Positions 43,323-53,146 of a stretch of DNA of 64,000 nucleotides are shown one piece after another (position 1 is the first letter of the stretch; the number at the start of each line of letters is the position of its first letter). The position numbers and the translations under genes are program-made. A model generated the notes under the pieces. That model saw nothing but the letters and a program-made list of their open reading frames with translations, searched no databases and had not been told where the DNA came from. The stretch is taken from positions 310,001 to 374,000 of the forward strand of contig CAKQYS010000001.1 in NCBI GenBank assembly GCA_934293375.1, read 5' to 3'. The stretch comes from an uncultured Lachnospiraceae bacterium. GTDB taxonomy: Bacteria > Bacillota > Clostridia > Lachnospirales > Lachnospiraceae.

Positions 43323-44522
43323 CTAGTCACACCCCCCTAACATCTGTTTTGCAATCTCCTGCGCATTCAGCTCGCCAAGATCGTCCGGAACATTTTGTCC
43401 CCATCCGACATAGGACAACATTTCCCCTGTCGCAAGTTTCAGATTCAGAAGATTTCCGTATGCACCTGTTTCATCCAATTTTGTAAAAATAATACTGTAC
43501 TTTGTCATTGTTTCATAGGCCTTGGCAATCCGTAACAAATCATTGTATTTGGTCGTAGCTGATAACACAAGAAATACATCTCTTTGTTCTGCCGGGACTA
43601 TATCTAAAAGCATTTGTATCTGTTCACATTGTTCCTGATTTTTGTACGAATGGCCAACTGTATCTACAAACACCAGATCATAATCCTGATAATCAGGCAT
43701 TTTCTTCTTGAGTTCTTCCGGTGTATATACAATATCTACTGGTATATTCATGATACCGGCATAAGTTTTTAGCTGTTCTTCTGCAGCAATCCGATATGTA
43801 TCAGCCGTGATCAATGCCACCTTCAGATCTTTATTTAGCTTAAACTGCGCCGCAAGCTTGGCTATCGTTGTGGTCTTACCAACACCTGTCGGTCCCACAA
43901 AGAATAAGTACTGAGTCATGTCAGCGACTGGTTCGATTTTATGCACTTCACCTAATTTCAGCACGAGCTTCTGATAGACAACAGCAAGCAATTCATCTAT
44001 AGATGCCTTACTGTCCTTTGTCTTCAAATCTTCTATAATGGTCTGGATATAGGTATCATTCACTTCATTATTCTTCAACTGTGTATGCACCAATTCGATC
44101 AGACGATCTCTTGCCTTGGAATCTTCATCCTGCTCTTTCTCCGCATCTTCCTGTCTGCTTAATTCTGCCTGTTCGGGAACAAGATCCTCAGCCTTATCGT
44201 GCCTGACCTCTGTTGCCATCCGTTGCTCCAGTAAAGACGCCAGATTATTAAGCTTTTCCTCAATCGCTGCGGTATCTACCACATTTGCATTCTCTTCAGG
44301 TTTTTGCAGGCCAGCCGCATCAGAGATCTTTTGTTTATGCACAGCTGTTGTATTTTCATCAATTGCCGCTGTAATCTCAACTGTAGGTTTTGAAAACAAC
44401 CTTTTAAACCCTCTTGGCTTTATTTTTTTCAAATTCATGACAACAGCATTACTGCCCAGTTCCTCTTTTGCCTTCATGATGGCTTCTGTTTCCGTTGCAG
44501 CTGTATATTTCTTAATTATCAT
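43323..44522 (-). CDS. flhF: Flagellar SRP-like GTPase FlhF
   Basis: A 399-residue SRP-family GTPase controlling flagellar placement. N-terminal basic B domain (to ~60, MIIKKYTAATETEAIMKAKEELG), a variable acidic middle (~90-170), and the NG domain with FVGPTGVGKTTTIAKLA, ALITADTYRIAAEEQLKTYA, VFVDTVGHS and FTKLDETGAYG. The ATG overlaps the flhA end by 11 bp. Confidence 0.95.
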   Translation of the reverse strand: MIIKKYTAATETEAIMKAKEELGSNAVVMNLKKIKPRGFKRLFSKPTVEITAAIDENTTAVHKQKISDAAGLQKPEENANVVDTAAIEEKLNNLASLLEQRMATEVRHDKAEDLVPEQAELSRQEDAEKEQDEDSKARDRLIELVHTQLKNNEVNDTYIQTIIEDLKTKDSKASIDELLAVVYQKLVLKLGEVHKIEPVADMTQYLFFVGPTGVGKTTTIAKLAAQFKLNKDLKVALITADTYRIAAEEQLKTYAGIMNIPVDIVYTPEELKKKMPDYQDYDLVFVDTVGHSYKNQEQCEQIQMLLDIVPAEQRDVFLVLSATTKYNDLLRIAKAYETMTKYSIIFTKLDETGAYGNLLNLKLATGEMLSYVGWGQNVPDDLGELNAQEIAKQMLGGCD

Positions 44523-46554
44523 CTATCTTCACCATCCCAACAGATTGCAATTCTACATTGGATTCAATCTCATTATACGATATTACAACCAGATCCTTAA
44601 TATAATCACCTGTCAGCTTCTTAAAATACATCCTGACAATCGGAGATGTTACAATAATCGGCATTTTCCCGGCATTTTCCAGCTTCTCCAGTTCTTTCTC
44701 TGTCGCAGTAATAATCTTCTTTGTAATGGCAGGATCCAATGTAATATATGCCCCCTGCTCCGTCTGTTTCACAGCATTCATAATCGTCTGTTCAATCTGC
44801 GGGTCCAGAGTAACTACACTCGTCACTTCTCCATTTGCAAAATAACGGTTGGAAATCGCACGTTTTAATCCCTGTCTTACATATTCCGTCAACACATCTG
44901 TATCTCTCGTTGTCGGTGCATAATCTGCAAGTGTTTCAAATATTGTAACAAGATCCCTGATCGAAATGCCTTCCCGAAGCAGATTCTGCAATACTTTCTG
45001 AATCTCACCCACACTTAACAGCTTCGGTACAAGATCTTCCACAAGTGTCTGATTGGCTTCTTTGATATTGTCGATCAAATTCTGTACATCCTGTCTTGTC
45101 AATAGTTCATCAAGATGCGCCTTTATGATCTCTGTTAAATGTGTTGCAATAATTGAAGGAGGATCTACAACCGTATAACCATAAGATTCTGCTCGTTCCC
45201 TCTGACCCTCGGTGATCCAGAGTGCCGGCAGGTGGAATGACGGCTCAAATGTCGGAATACCGGTAATCTCTTCTTCAACATATCCGGGATTCATAGCCAT
45301 ATAATGATCAAACAGAATCTCTCCTTCACTGACCTGAATGCCCTTGATCTTAATAATATACTGATTAGGATTCAGCTGGATATTATCACGCAGACGAATA
45401 ATTGGTACAACTGCACCAAGTTCAAGTGCAATCTGCCGTCTTATCATAACAACACGGTCTAACAGATCTCCACCCTGATTCACATCTGCCAACGGTATAA
45501 TTCCATAACCAAATTCCAGTTCAATCGGGTCAACCTGTAACAGGGAATTCACATTCTCATGTCGTCTGATCTCATCAGCCTGCACCTCTTCTTCTGACAC
45601 TTCATTCTGTATCTCCTCTGTATGTACCTCAGCTGATAACAATCTGCCAAGCACGATCAACGCAAGGCCAAATCCCAGATAGATCAATGTCGGAAATGCC
45701 GGAATGAGACCAAGCAGACACATCACAGCACCCACCATATACATAACCTTTGGCACATGAAACAACTGCCCAACAATAATATCTCCGATATTTTCATCCT
45801 TTGAGGCCTTTGTTACAATAATACCGGTAGCCAAAGAAATCATCAAAGATGGTATCTGTGAAACCAGACCGTCTCCGATCGTAAGAATCGTATAGGTGCT
45901 TAATGCTTCATTTACACTAAGTCCCTGCATGGTTACTCCTGTCACCATACCACCCACGAAATTGATCAATGTAATAATCAGCCCCGCTGTTGCGTCTCCC
46001 TTTACATACTTTGTGGCACCATCCATAGATCCAAAGAAAGCTGACTCTTCCTGGATCTTTGCACGACGGATCTTTGCCTCTGCATCTGTGATCGCACCGG
46101 TATTTAAGTCAGCATCAATCGCCATCTGCTTACCCGGCATTGCATCCAAAGTAAATCTTGCTGTTACCTCTGACACACGTTCTGAACCTTTATTAACCAC
46201 TATCATCTGCACAATTACCAACACAACAAAGATAATTGCACCAACAACAAGACTCCCGCCACCTACAAAGCTTCCAAATGCCTTAACCACATTACCCGGA
46301 TTACCTGTTAAAAGAATGCATCTCGTAGATGACACATTGAGTGCAATTCTGAAAATTGTCGTAAACAACAGCATTGTTGGAAAACTTGACATCTCCAGCG
46401 TCTCTTTCGCATAAAGGGAATTGAATAATATGATCATGGCAATGATCAGATTCAATGTGATCATAATATCAAGCAGCAGGGAAGGAATAGGTACAATAAA
46501 GAATATGATCGCAGCCATCAGATAGGCTCCGATAAATAAATCCATTCTTTTCAT
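44512..46554 (-). CDS. flhA: Flagellar export gate protein FlhA
   Basis: A 680-residue export gate protein with eight N-terminal transmembrane helices and a large cytoplasmic domain. Family signatures include RIALNVSSTRCIL, DAMPGKQMAIDADLNTG and GAMDGATKYVKGDA-like residues (here GSMDGATKYVKGDA). It nucleates chaperone-substrate docking and proton-driven export. Confidence 0.96.
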   Translation of the reverse strand: MKRMDLFIGAYLMAAIIFFIVPIPSLLLDIMITLNLIIAMIILFNSLYAKETLEMSSFPTMLLFTTIFRIALNVSSTRCILLTGNPGNVVKAFGSFVGGGSLVVGAIIFVVLVIVQMIVVNKGSERVSEVTARFTLDAMPGKQMAIDADLNTGAITDAEAKIRRAKIQEESAFFGSMDGATKYVKGDATAGLIITLINFVGGMVTGVTMQGLSVNEALSTYTILTIGDGLVSQIPSLMISLATGIIVTKASKDENIGDIIVGQLFHVPKVMYMVGAVMCLLGLIPAFPTLIYLGFGLALIVLGRLLSAEVHTEEIQNEVSEEEVQADEIRRHENVNSLLQVDPIELEFGYGIIPLADVNQGGDLLDRVVMIRRQIALELGAVVPIIRLRDNIQLNPNQYIIKIKGIQVSEGEILFDHYMAMNPGYVEEEITGIPTFEPSFHLPALWITEGQRERAESYGYTVVDPPSIIATHLTEIIKAHLDELLTRQDVQNLIDNIKEANQTLVEDLVPKLLSVGEIQKVLQNLLREGISIRDLVTIFETLADYAPTTRDTDVLTEYVRQGLKRAISNRYFANGEVTSVVTLDPQIEQTIMNAVKQTEQGAYITLDPAITKKIITATEKELEKLENAGKMPIIVTSPIVRMYFKKLTGDYIKDLVVISYNEIESNVELQSVGMVKIDDN

Positions 46555-46593
46555 ATGTACCCTCCTTCCTAGTGATTATGCTATCTATTATAC

Positions 46594-47712
46594 TTAACTG
46601 ACGCGGTTTTGCAAATTATAAACATATGCAAGTACATCTGCTACCATCTGATAAAGCTCCGGTGGAATCTCCTGATCCAGATCCACATTATAATACAACA
46701 TCCTTGCAAGCGGCTTATTTTCTACAATCTCTACATGACTCTCCCTCGCAATATCTTTTATCTTGAATGCAAGAAAATCAGCACCCTTTGCAGTGACAAC
46801 CGGAGCCTGTGATACATTTGAATCGTATTTCAATGCCACCGCAAAATGGGTAGGATTCGTAATAACAACATCTGCCTGTGGAATACTTTGCATCATACGC
46901 CTCTGGGATGCCTGTTGCATCCTCTGCCTCTGTTGTCCCTTAATCTTCGGGTCTCCTTCTGAGTTCTTGAATTCATCTTTGATCTCCTGCTTGGACATCT
47001 TAATATCCTTGTTGTGTTTCCATCGCTGATACATATAATCTGCAGCTCCGATCACAAGCATTACCATACTCGACTTTAATCCAAGGTCCATCACTACATC
47101 ATAAAGATACACAAGGCTCTGCGAAATACCTATATCGTACGCATGATAGATAAATCCAAGCTTATCTACAATACATGTGTACGAAATATACGAAATCAGG
47201 ATGATCTTGGTAATGGACAGCACCAGATTCACAAGGGATTGCATAGAAAACAATCGTTTCATACCATTAATCGGATTTAATTTACTCATTTTAGGCTCCA
47301 ACGGTTTTGCTGTCACCATCCATTTAAACTGTAGCTTCGTGGCAAGCACACCCACCACTAGCCCAACAATCAGAAATGGTGCTGTCATAATCAATGTTTT
47401 GATCATAATATCATTTAACAGCCTTGCTGCCGAAACAAAATCCACACCATCAGATACATATCGTCCAAACTGTCCATAAAAATACTGAAATGTTTCATAT
47501 ATTTTATTCCCCAGAAATGAGATAAACAGTTTAATGGACAGGAAAAGCGCAAACATAGTAGCCGCAGTCACCAGTTCCCGGCTCTGTGCTACCTGACCTT
47601 CCTTCCGGCTGTCCTCCTTCTTCTTCGGTGTCGCCTCTTCAGTACGCTCACCGCCCTCATCATTGGCAAAAAACTGAAGATTAAATTGTAACCGATACAT
47701 ATTGTCTTTCAT
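46594..47712 (-). CDS. flhB: Flagellar export switch protein FlhB
   Basis: A 372-residue inner-membrane export component with four helices and an autocleaving C-terminal domain. The NPTH cleavage motif (VVITNPTHFAVALKY) and the basic ERTEEATPKKKEDSRKEGQVAQS start, split by the KKKE, are diagnostic. It switches export from hook to filament substrates, acting with FliK (57,734-59,098). Confidence 0.96.
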   Translation of the reverse strand: MKDNMYRLQFNLQFFANDEGGERTEEATPKKKEDSRKEGQVAQSRELVTAATMFALFLSIKLFISFLGNKIYETFQYFYGQFGRYVSDGVDFVSAARLLNDIMIKTLIMTAPFLIVGLVVGVLATKLQFKWMVTAKPLEPKMSKLNPINGMKRLFSMQSLVNLVLSITKIILISYISYTCIVDKLGFIYHAYDIGISQSLVYLYDVVMDLGLKSSMVMLVIGAADYMYQRWKHNKDIKMSKQEIKDEFKNSEGDPKIKGQQRQRMQQASQRRMMQSIPQADVVITNPTHFAVALKYDSNVSQAPVVTAKGADFLAFKIKDIARESHVEIVENKPLARMLYYNVDLDQEIPPELYQMVADVLAYVYNLQNRVS

Positions 47713-47736
47713 CTTATCACCAATATATTGATATAC

Positions 47737-48516
47737 TTAATACAAAGCCTTTATCATATCCGTAACGAATGTCTGCATATTTTCATATATAAATTCTGTC
47801 ATTTGCGGCATATATCCAATCGTCAGTACAAGAATACCAAGTCCCATAAGCACCTTTAACTGCATACCAATAGAAAACATGGAAAGCTGTGGTGATGCCT
47901 TCGCCAATATACCAAGAATCACATTTAACAGGGTCGCAGCAATGAAGATTGGCATACTGATCCGCATAGCAATAATAAAATAATCCCTGAAAACAGAAAC
48001 TGCAATCTGATAAAAAATATTAGCATCAAATTTTGCACCACTGATCGGAATCACAGAGAATGAATCAATCACAGCCCGGATCACAAAATAATGCATCCCC
48101 GACACGACCATGATCAGCATCACCATATACTGATACATATCCGCTGTTATTGTAGACTGTCCACCATTGATCTGATCAAATGTCGATGCCATGGAAAAGC
48201 CCATTTCCCGGTCAATAAACTGTCCCGCCATAGATAACGATGCCAGTGCCATCGTCCCCATCATTCCAAATGTCATACCGGTAATCAGCTCTTTGATCAT
48301 AACAACTGCAAAACCGATCGTTGTCGTATAAGGAAGTGGTGTATATTCTAAATTTCCGGTCACGAGAAGTGCCAAAGCGATAGAAATAAATAGTCTTACT
48401 CTGGAGGGAACCGATCTGGAACTGAAAACAGGTGCCGTATAGATCGTGCCGCCAATTCTAAGTAATACTGCAAGAAAAAACTCAAAATTGTATATAGAAA
48501 ACGATGTTTCAATCAC
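47737..48516 (-). CDS. fliR: Flagellar export protein FliR
   Basis: A 259-residue polytopic export-gate protein (about six helices) with the family's TFGMMGTMALASLSMAGQFIDREMGFSMA segment, shown in part. It lies 6 bp after fliQ. The flhB gene follows by 24 bp and is separate; there is no fliR-flhB fusion as seen in some Clostridia. Confidence 0.94.
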   Translation of the reverse strand: MIETSFSIYNFEFFLAVLLRIGGTIYTAPVFSSRSVPSRVRLFISIALALLVTGNLEYTPLPYTTTIGFAVVMIKELITGMTFGMMGTMALASLSMAGQFIDREMGFSMASTFDQINGGQSTITADMYQYMVMLIMVVSGMHYFVIRAVIDSFSVIPISGAKFDANIFYQIAVSVFRDYFIIAMRISMPIFIAATLLNVILGILAKASPQLSMFSIGMQLKVLMGLGILVLTIGYMPQMTEFIYENMQTFVTDMIKALY

Positions 48517-48522
48517 GTATTA

Positions 48523-48795
48523 TCACCCATTCACATATGTGTGGAACATAGAAAACAGTTCCGTTGTAAAACTGGAAATCTCTGTCATGATCCAGTTACC
48601 ACAGATCAACAATGTAATAAAGATTGACAGGATCTTCGGCACAAAAGTCATTGTCTGTTCCTGAATAGATGTCACTGTCTGAAATATACTGATCAAAAGT
48701 CCAACGATCAGAGAAACAAGCAGCATCGGTGCTGACAGTTTAATGATCAGCCATATTGCCTGTCTCATAATATCAATTACAATATCTACTGTCAT
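48523..48795 (-). CDS. fliQ: Flagellar export protein FliQ
   Basis: A 90-residue two-helix export-gate protein, with DIMRQAIWLIIKLSAPMLLVSLIVGLLISIFQ, split after MLL, and PKILSIF typical of FliQ. Full length. 11 bp after fliP. Confidence 0.95.
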   Translation of the reverse strand: MTVDIVIDIMRQAIWLIIKLSAPMLLVSLIVGLLISIFQTVTSIQEQTMTFVPKILSIFITLLICGNWIMTEISSFTTELFSMFHTYVNG

Positions 48796-48806
48796 AACAT
48801 ATCACC

Positions 48807-49658
48807 TCACATATTAAACGACTTGACTAACTGCTCTATCACCAATCCCCATCCATCTACAAGCACGAATAATAATATCTTAAACGGCATGGAAATCGTC
48901 GTAGGCGGCAGCATCATCATACCCATTGCCATCAATGTTGAAGATACCACCATATCTATTATAATAAATGGAACATAGATCAAAAATCCTATGATAAATG
49001 CTGCCCGCAATTCCGACAGAATAAATGCCGGCACCAAAACGGTTGTTGGAATCTCTGATCTGTCCTCTACTGACTCCATATCTGCTATATTCATGAAAGT
49101 ACGCAGGTCATCTGCATTAACTTGATTAAACATGAACTCCCGCATGGGATCCATGCAGTTCTTGATCGCCTCTTCCTGTGTGATCGTCCCTTCAGCAAGT
49201 GGTGTAATGCCATTTTCATATACCTGGGTTAATGTCGGTGACATAATAAAAAAAGTCAAAAACAAGGAAAGCCCTATCAAAACATTATTAGGTGGCGAAG
49301 ATTGTGTACCCAGAGCAGTCCTCACAAAATGCAGAACCACTATGATCCGGGTAAATGACGTCATCATAACAAGGATTGATGGAGCTAACGAAAGCACAGT
49401 CAACACAATCAACATCTGGAGTGTACCTGCAAATGTACCCTCATCCTGACCATTATTTAATGTAACGCCAATCGAAAGTGGTGAACTGCCATCTCCTGAT
49501 ACTTCTGTCGATGCCTCTGTTGTAGATGACGGAACCGTCGTAGCCCGAACTATTGATGCTCCTGTTAACAACACGGCAAATACGATCATATATGTAATCA
49601 GAAATTTTTTAATTGTCTTTATGATTGTCTTCTTGGAATGTGTCTTTATGTTCTTCAT
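48807..49658 (-). CDS. fliP: Flagellar export protein FliP
   Basis: A 283-residue export-gate protein with a cleavable-type N-terminal signal, a periplasmic-facing Thr/Ser-rich stretch and the family signature LVMMTSFTRIIVVLHFVRTALG, shown in part, then ELRAAFIIGFLIYVPFIIIDMV. The ATG at 49658 lies inside fliO (50-bp overlap) and has AGGAAAG; an ATG at 49589 is the alternative. Confidence 0.94.
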   Translation of the reverse strand: MKNIKTHSKKTIIKTIKKFLITYMIVFAVLLTGASIVRATTVPSSTTEASTEVSGDGSSPLSIGVTLNNGQDEGTFAGTLQMLIVLTVLSLAPSILVMMTSFTRIIVVLHFVRTALGTQSSPPNNVLIGLSLFLTFFIMSPTLTQVYENGITPLAEGTITQEEAIKNCMDPMREFMFNQVNADDLRTFMNIADMESVEDRSEIPTTVLVPAFILSELRAAFIIGFLIYVPFIIIDMVVSSTLMAMGMMMLPPTTISMPFKILLFVLVDGWGLVIEQLVKSFNM

Positions 49659-50022
49659 TTTTATCTTTCCTGACCCTGGATAAAACTGCTTTAAAATCCA
49701 GCTTTTCCATCGGCATTGCAGAAATATCCTTTACATTATCCTCTTCCAATTCTGTAAGAAAGGTTATCGTATCCTTTCCAATACCCAAAGCTACATATTT
49801 GTCAGCAATCTTTATAATTTGAATAAACTTATTATTGGCTAACCTATATGTCTCAATCACCCGGATATTGGATCGATGATTTGTTATATTGGTCTGATAT
49901 GTACCCGCCACCCTTGCAGCAAGATACGCAAGAAATAATACAAATGCAAAAATCAGGATTGCGGCAATCAGCTGAATCATATTATCCAGCCATTTCACAT
50001 TCGTAGATAGAATTGGAAACAT
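49609..50022 (-). CDS. fliO: Flagellar protein FliO
   Basis: A 137-residue protein (FliO/FliZ type) with one transmembrane helix (~14-38) followed by the RVIETYRLANNKFIQIIKIADKYVALGIG-type beta region, shown in part. It aids assembly of the FliP ring. ATG 50022 lies one base after the cheY stop; a GTG/ATG upstream would overlap cheY. No strong ribosome site is seen, so coupling to cheY is likely. Confidence 0.85.
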   Translation of the reverse strand: MFPILSTNVKWLDNMIQLIAAILIFAFVLFLAYLAARVAGTYQTNITNHRSNIRVIETYRLANNKFIQIIKIADKYVALGIGKDTITFLTELEEDNVKDISAMPMEKLDFKAVLSRVRKDKNEEHKDTFQEDNHKDN

Positions 50023-50023
50023 G

Positions 50024-50386
50024 TTATCCAACTGCCTTTCTAACAGCCTCAATTACACGATCAGGCTGGAATGGCTTTACGATAAAGTCTCTTGCACCGG
50101 ATTGAATAGATTCAATAACCATAGCCTGTTGTCCCATTGCAGAACACATCACAACGCTTGCATTCGGATCGGCTTCCTTAATCTTCTTTAATGCCTGGAT
50201 TCCATCCATCTCCGGCATGGTAATATCCATCAACACCAGATCAGGCTTCGTCTCTGCATATTTCTCTACTGCCTTAACACCGTTTTCTGCCTCACCGGCA
50301 ATATTATATCCATTCTTTACTAAAATGTCCTTGATCATCATTCTCATAAATGCTGCATCATCACAAATTAAAATATTCTTAGCCAT
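50024..50386 (-). CDS. cheY: Chemotaxis response regulator CheY
   Basis: A 120-residue single receiver domain: Asp9/Asp10 in LICDDAAFMR, phospho-acceptor Asp54 in LMDITMPEMDG, the Thr/Ser position in VVMCSAMG and Lys in FIVKPF. It switches the motor via FliM and FliY, the two genes just upstream. Confidence 0.96.
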   Translation of the reverse strand: MAKNILICDDAAFMRMMIKDILVKNGYNIAGEAENGVKAVEKYAETKPDLVLMDITMPEMDGIQALKKIKEADPNASVVMCSAMGQQAMVIESIQSGARDFIVKPFQPDRVIEAVRKAVG

Positions 50387-50409
50387 ATTAAACTCTCCAT
50401 TCTACTAGA

Positions 50410-51588
50410 TTATATTTTTTGTTTAATAATGTCAGTCACTCTGACACCAAAGCTTTCTTCTATAACAACAACTTCTCCCTTTGCTACCAGCTTGCCATTC
50501 ACCAAAACATCGATCGGTTCACCGGCAATCTTATCTAATTCTATAATAGTTCCCGGTGAAAATTCAAGTATTTCTTTTATGGATTTACTTGTGCGTCCCA
50601 GTTCCACAGTTACCTGAAGCGGAACATCCATAATCAGATCTATATTTTCCTGTTGTGTGATCGGATTGACACCTGTTGTAAAGCTTTGGAATTGAACAGG
50701 CTGTACATTCACATCCTGTACCGGTGGTGCATATGGATACGGCATTCCCGCCGGTTGTCCATACGGCATTCCTGCCATGCCGGTTCCATATCCCTGATTC
50801 ATTGCCGGTTGTCCTTGCGGCTGTACCGGCTGCGGATCTGCCGCCGGTTGTGGTTCCTGTTTTGCCGGTTCCGGCGTACCCACCGGTGCAGGTTCATCAC
50901 TCTGTTGTGTCAGAGAAAATACATCCAGTAATTCCCTCGCAAAATCCAATGGATACAGCTGCATGATATTGCTGTCAACCAGATCTCCGATCTCCATCTT
51001 AAATGTAACCAGTGCAAATCCATTATCTTTAAATACACTGACCTTATTTTCGTCAATATCACTCGCATGCTTCACCAGCTCCGCTGATGGTGGTGATATA
51101 TCAATCTTACGATTCAGCATAGATGACATGGAAGTTGCAGCCGATCCCATCATCTGATTCATTGCCTCACAGATTGCACTCATATGAAGCTCTGACAACT
51201 CATCAATCGTACCGGTTCCATCCCCCCCCATCATCAGGTCAGTGATCACCTTCACATCATTTTCTTTCATGATCAGGACATTGTTACCTTCTACGCCTTC
51301 CTGATATGAAATATTAATAAACACACACGGCTCATCATATGTCTCACACAGCTGTTCCCATGTAGAAGCTTCTACAGTTGGCGTTGTGATCGTAACCTTC
51401 TGATTCACAAGGGAATACAAGGTCGTAGCTGCCGTTCCCATACATATGTTAGAAATCTCGCCCAGTGCATCCTTCTCATCCGGAGATAAGTCAACCAGCT
51501 GACTTCCACTTGATGAACTTGCATTACTATCATCACTCATTCCGCCAAGCAATGCATTGATTTCTTCTTGTGATAGCATTCCGTCCAT
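50410..51588 (-). CDS. fliY: Flagellar motor switch protein FliY (FliN-type)
   Basis: A 392-residue switch protein with an N-terminal CheY-P-binding peptide (LSQEEINALLGG), a CheC-like phosphatase domain with EISNICMGTAATTLYS and AICEAMNQMMGSAATSMSS, a Pro/Gln/Gly-rich linker (~240-300) and a C-terminal SpoA domain (VPLQVTVELGRTSKSIKEIL). This is the Gram-positive FliN form that also dephosphorylates CheY-P. It lies 4 bp after fliM. Confidence 0.95.
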   Translation of the reverse strand: MDGMLSQEEINALLGGMSDDSNASSSSGSQLVDLSPDEKDALGEISNICMGTAATTLYSLVNQKVTITTPTVEASTWEQLCETYDEPCVFINISYQEGVEGNNVLIMKENDVKVITDLMMGGDGTGTIDELSELHMSAICEAMNQMMGSAATSMSSMLNRKIDISPPSAELVKHASDIDENKVSVFKDNGFALVTFKMEIGDLVDSNIMQLYPLDFARELLDVFSLTQQSDEPAPVGTPEPAKQEPQPAADPQPVQPQGQPAMNQGYGTGMAGMPYGQPAGMPYPYAPPVQDVNVQPVQFQSFTTGVNPITQQENIDLIMDVPLQVTVELGRTSKSIKEILEFSPGTIIELDKIAGEPIDVLVNGKLVAKGEVVVIEESFGVRVTDIIKQKI

Positions 51589-51592
51589 ATCT

Positions 51593-52573
51593 TTACTCCT
51601 CTCCTCTTATTACTTCAGTTACTTTCACTGCATAATTCTCAGAGAAAGCTCCCGGCCGGGCTTTAAACTTTACGATATTACCAACATAGACATCCAGTTC
51701 TCCATCCATCTGTGTATCAAGCTTTATTATATCACCCTTTTGAATATTTATAAAGTCCAACACTGAAATTGAACTTTCACCAAGTATTGCACGAATCGGT
51801 ATCGGAGCTTTTGCAATTGCCGTCTCTATAAAATCGGCATAATTCTCATCCTCATCGTTTTGCATAATAGAGAACCAATACTTGGTATTCAACTTATCCA
51901 TTACATCTTCCAGCGTAATAAATGGAAGACATATATTCATCAGACCTTCGACATCACCCATTTTTACATTGATCGTTACAATTGCGATCATCTCACTCGG
52001 AGATATGATCTGGGCAAACTGAGAATTTGTCTCAATTCTTTCCAACCGCGGAGTCAGCTTCACGACATTGGACCATGGTTCTGCCAGCTGATTGACGATA
52101 ATTGTATAGATTCTCTCCAGAATACTAAGTTCAATCTCTGAAAAATCCCGCATTTTCTCAAGCGGCTCGCCAAACCCACCTAACATACGATCTATCATTG
52201 CATAGCCAATACTTGTCGCAAGTTCAATGATAATCGAACCTTTCAATGGTGCAAAATTTACAACTCCCAGCAAAACAGGATTAGACAAAGCATTCGAAAA
52301 CTCCTGATATGTAACAGCCTCCGAGTTCATAACATCAAGCTGTATGGTTTTTCTTAAATATGCAGGCAAATTGGTGGATACCAGCCGGTTAAAATGTTCA
52401 AATATGATCTCAAGCGTACGCAGATGTTCCTTTGAAAACTTCGCCGGCCTTGCGAAATCATAATCCTTAATCTTTGCGGAATTATCCTCCACATAATCAT
52501 CTACATCCAGCTCTCCACTGCTCAACTGTTTTAATAAACTGTCAATCTCACTTTGAGACAATGTATCTGCCAT
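51593..52573 (-). CDS. fliM: Flagellar motor switch protein FliM
   Basis: A 326-residue C-ring protein: N-terminal CheY-P-binding peptide (LSQSEIDSLLKQL), middle domain with a GGFGEPLEKMRDFSEIE signature and a C-terminal SpoA domain. Full length. Confidence 0.96.
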   Translation of the reverse strand: MADTLSQSEIDSLLKQLSSGELDVDDYVEDNSAKIKDYDFARPAKFSKEHLRTLEIIFEHFNRLVSTNLPAYLRKTIQLDVMNSEAVTYQEFSNALSNPVLLGVVNFAPLKGSIIIELATSIGYAMIDRMLGGFGEPLEKMRDFSEIELSILERIYTIIVNQLAEPWSNVVKLTPRLERIETNSQFAQIISPSEMIAIVTINVKMGDVEGLMNICLPFITLEDVMDKLNTKYWFSIMQNDEDENYADFIETAIAKAPIPIRAILGESSISVLDFINIQKGDIIKLDTQMDGELDVYVGNIVKFKARPGAFSENYAVKVTEVIRGEE

Positions 52574-52618
52574 GCAATCTCACCTCCTTAGGCATTGATC
52601 TTATATATGTTGTTATGC

Positions 52619-53146
52619 CTAAGAAATAAGCAGATTCTTAAAGTCAACACTATAAATACACTCTGATCCAAACTTCGTACGAAGCTGCTCCAATATCTGC
52701 TGCTTGATTGTCGTCTTTGTATCCTGAGAATCCAGATCATCTTTTGTGTACTGGCTGATTACATTCATCACTACATCATTAACCAAGCCTTCACTCTCTG
52801 TGATCAATTTATTGATACTATCATAATCCTTTGAGGACTTATCCATAGAGATGGTGATCGATACAACGGCATAATGATCCTTCTTGCTTCCATCTGTATT
52901 TGTACTACCATCATATTTCAATGTCACTGTCATATCTTCAGAACTGGTAAATGTTGCTATATTCTTTACATCCACCTGCGGTGCATCAGAACCTGTCAAT
53001 TCAAGATTCAATACAGATGCGATCTCGGTCACCAGTTTGTTTACCTTCTTGTTTGATGGCACACAAACAAAAACTATCAACGCATTTAAAATCAGATTGA
53101 CAACGCATAATGCAAGTATAATGACACTAATCAAATTCTTTTTCAT
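52619..53146 (-). CDS. fliL: Flagellar basal body protein FliL
   Basis: A 175-residue stator-associated protein with one N-terminal transmembrane helix (~5-28), a stomatin-like body and the C-terminal LRTKFGSECIYSVDFKNLLIS, typical of FliL. The ATG overlaps the motB stop by 4 bp. Confidence 0.85.
   Translation of the reverse strand: MKKNLISVIILALCVVNLILNALIVFVCVPSNKKVNKLVTEIASVLNLELTGSDAPQVDVKNIATFTSSEDMTVTLKYDGSTNTDGSKKDHYAVVSITISMDKSSKDYDSINKLITESEGLVNDVVMNVISQYTKDDLDSQDTKTTIKQQILEQLRTKFGSECIYSVDFKNLLIS

Noticed and set aside
44116..44868. Plus-strand open frame (250 codons)
   Set aside because: Antisense to flhF and flhA, Ser/Phe-rich shadow.
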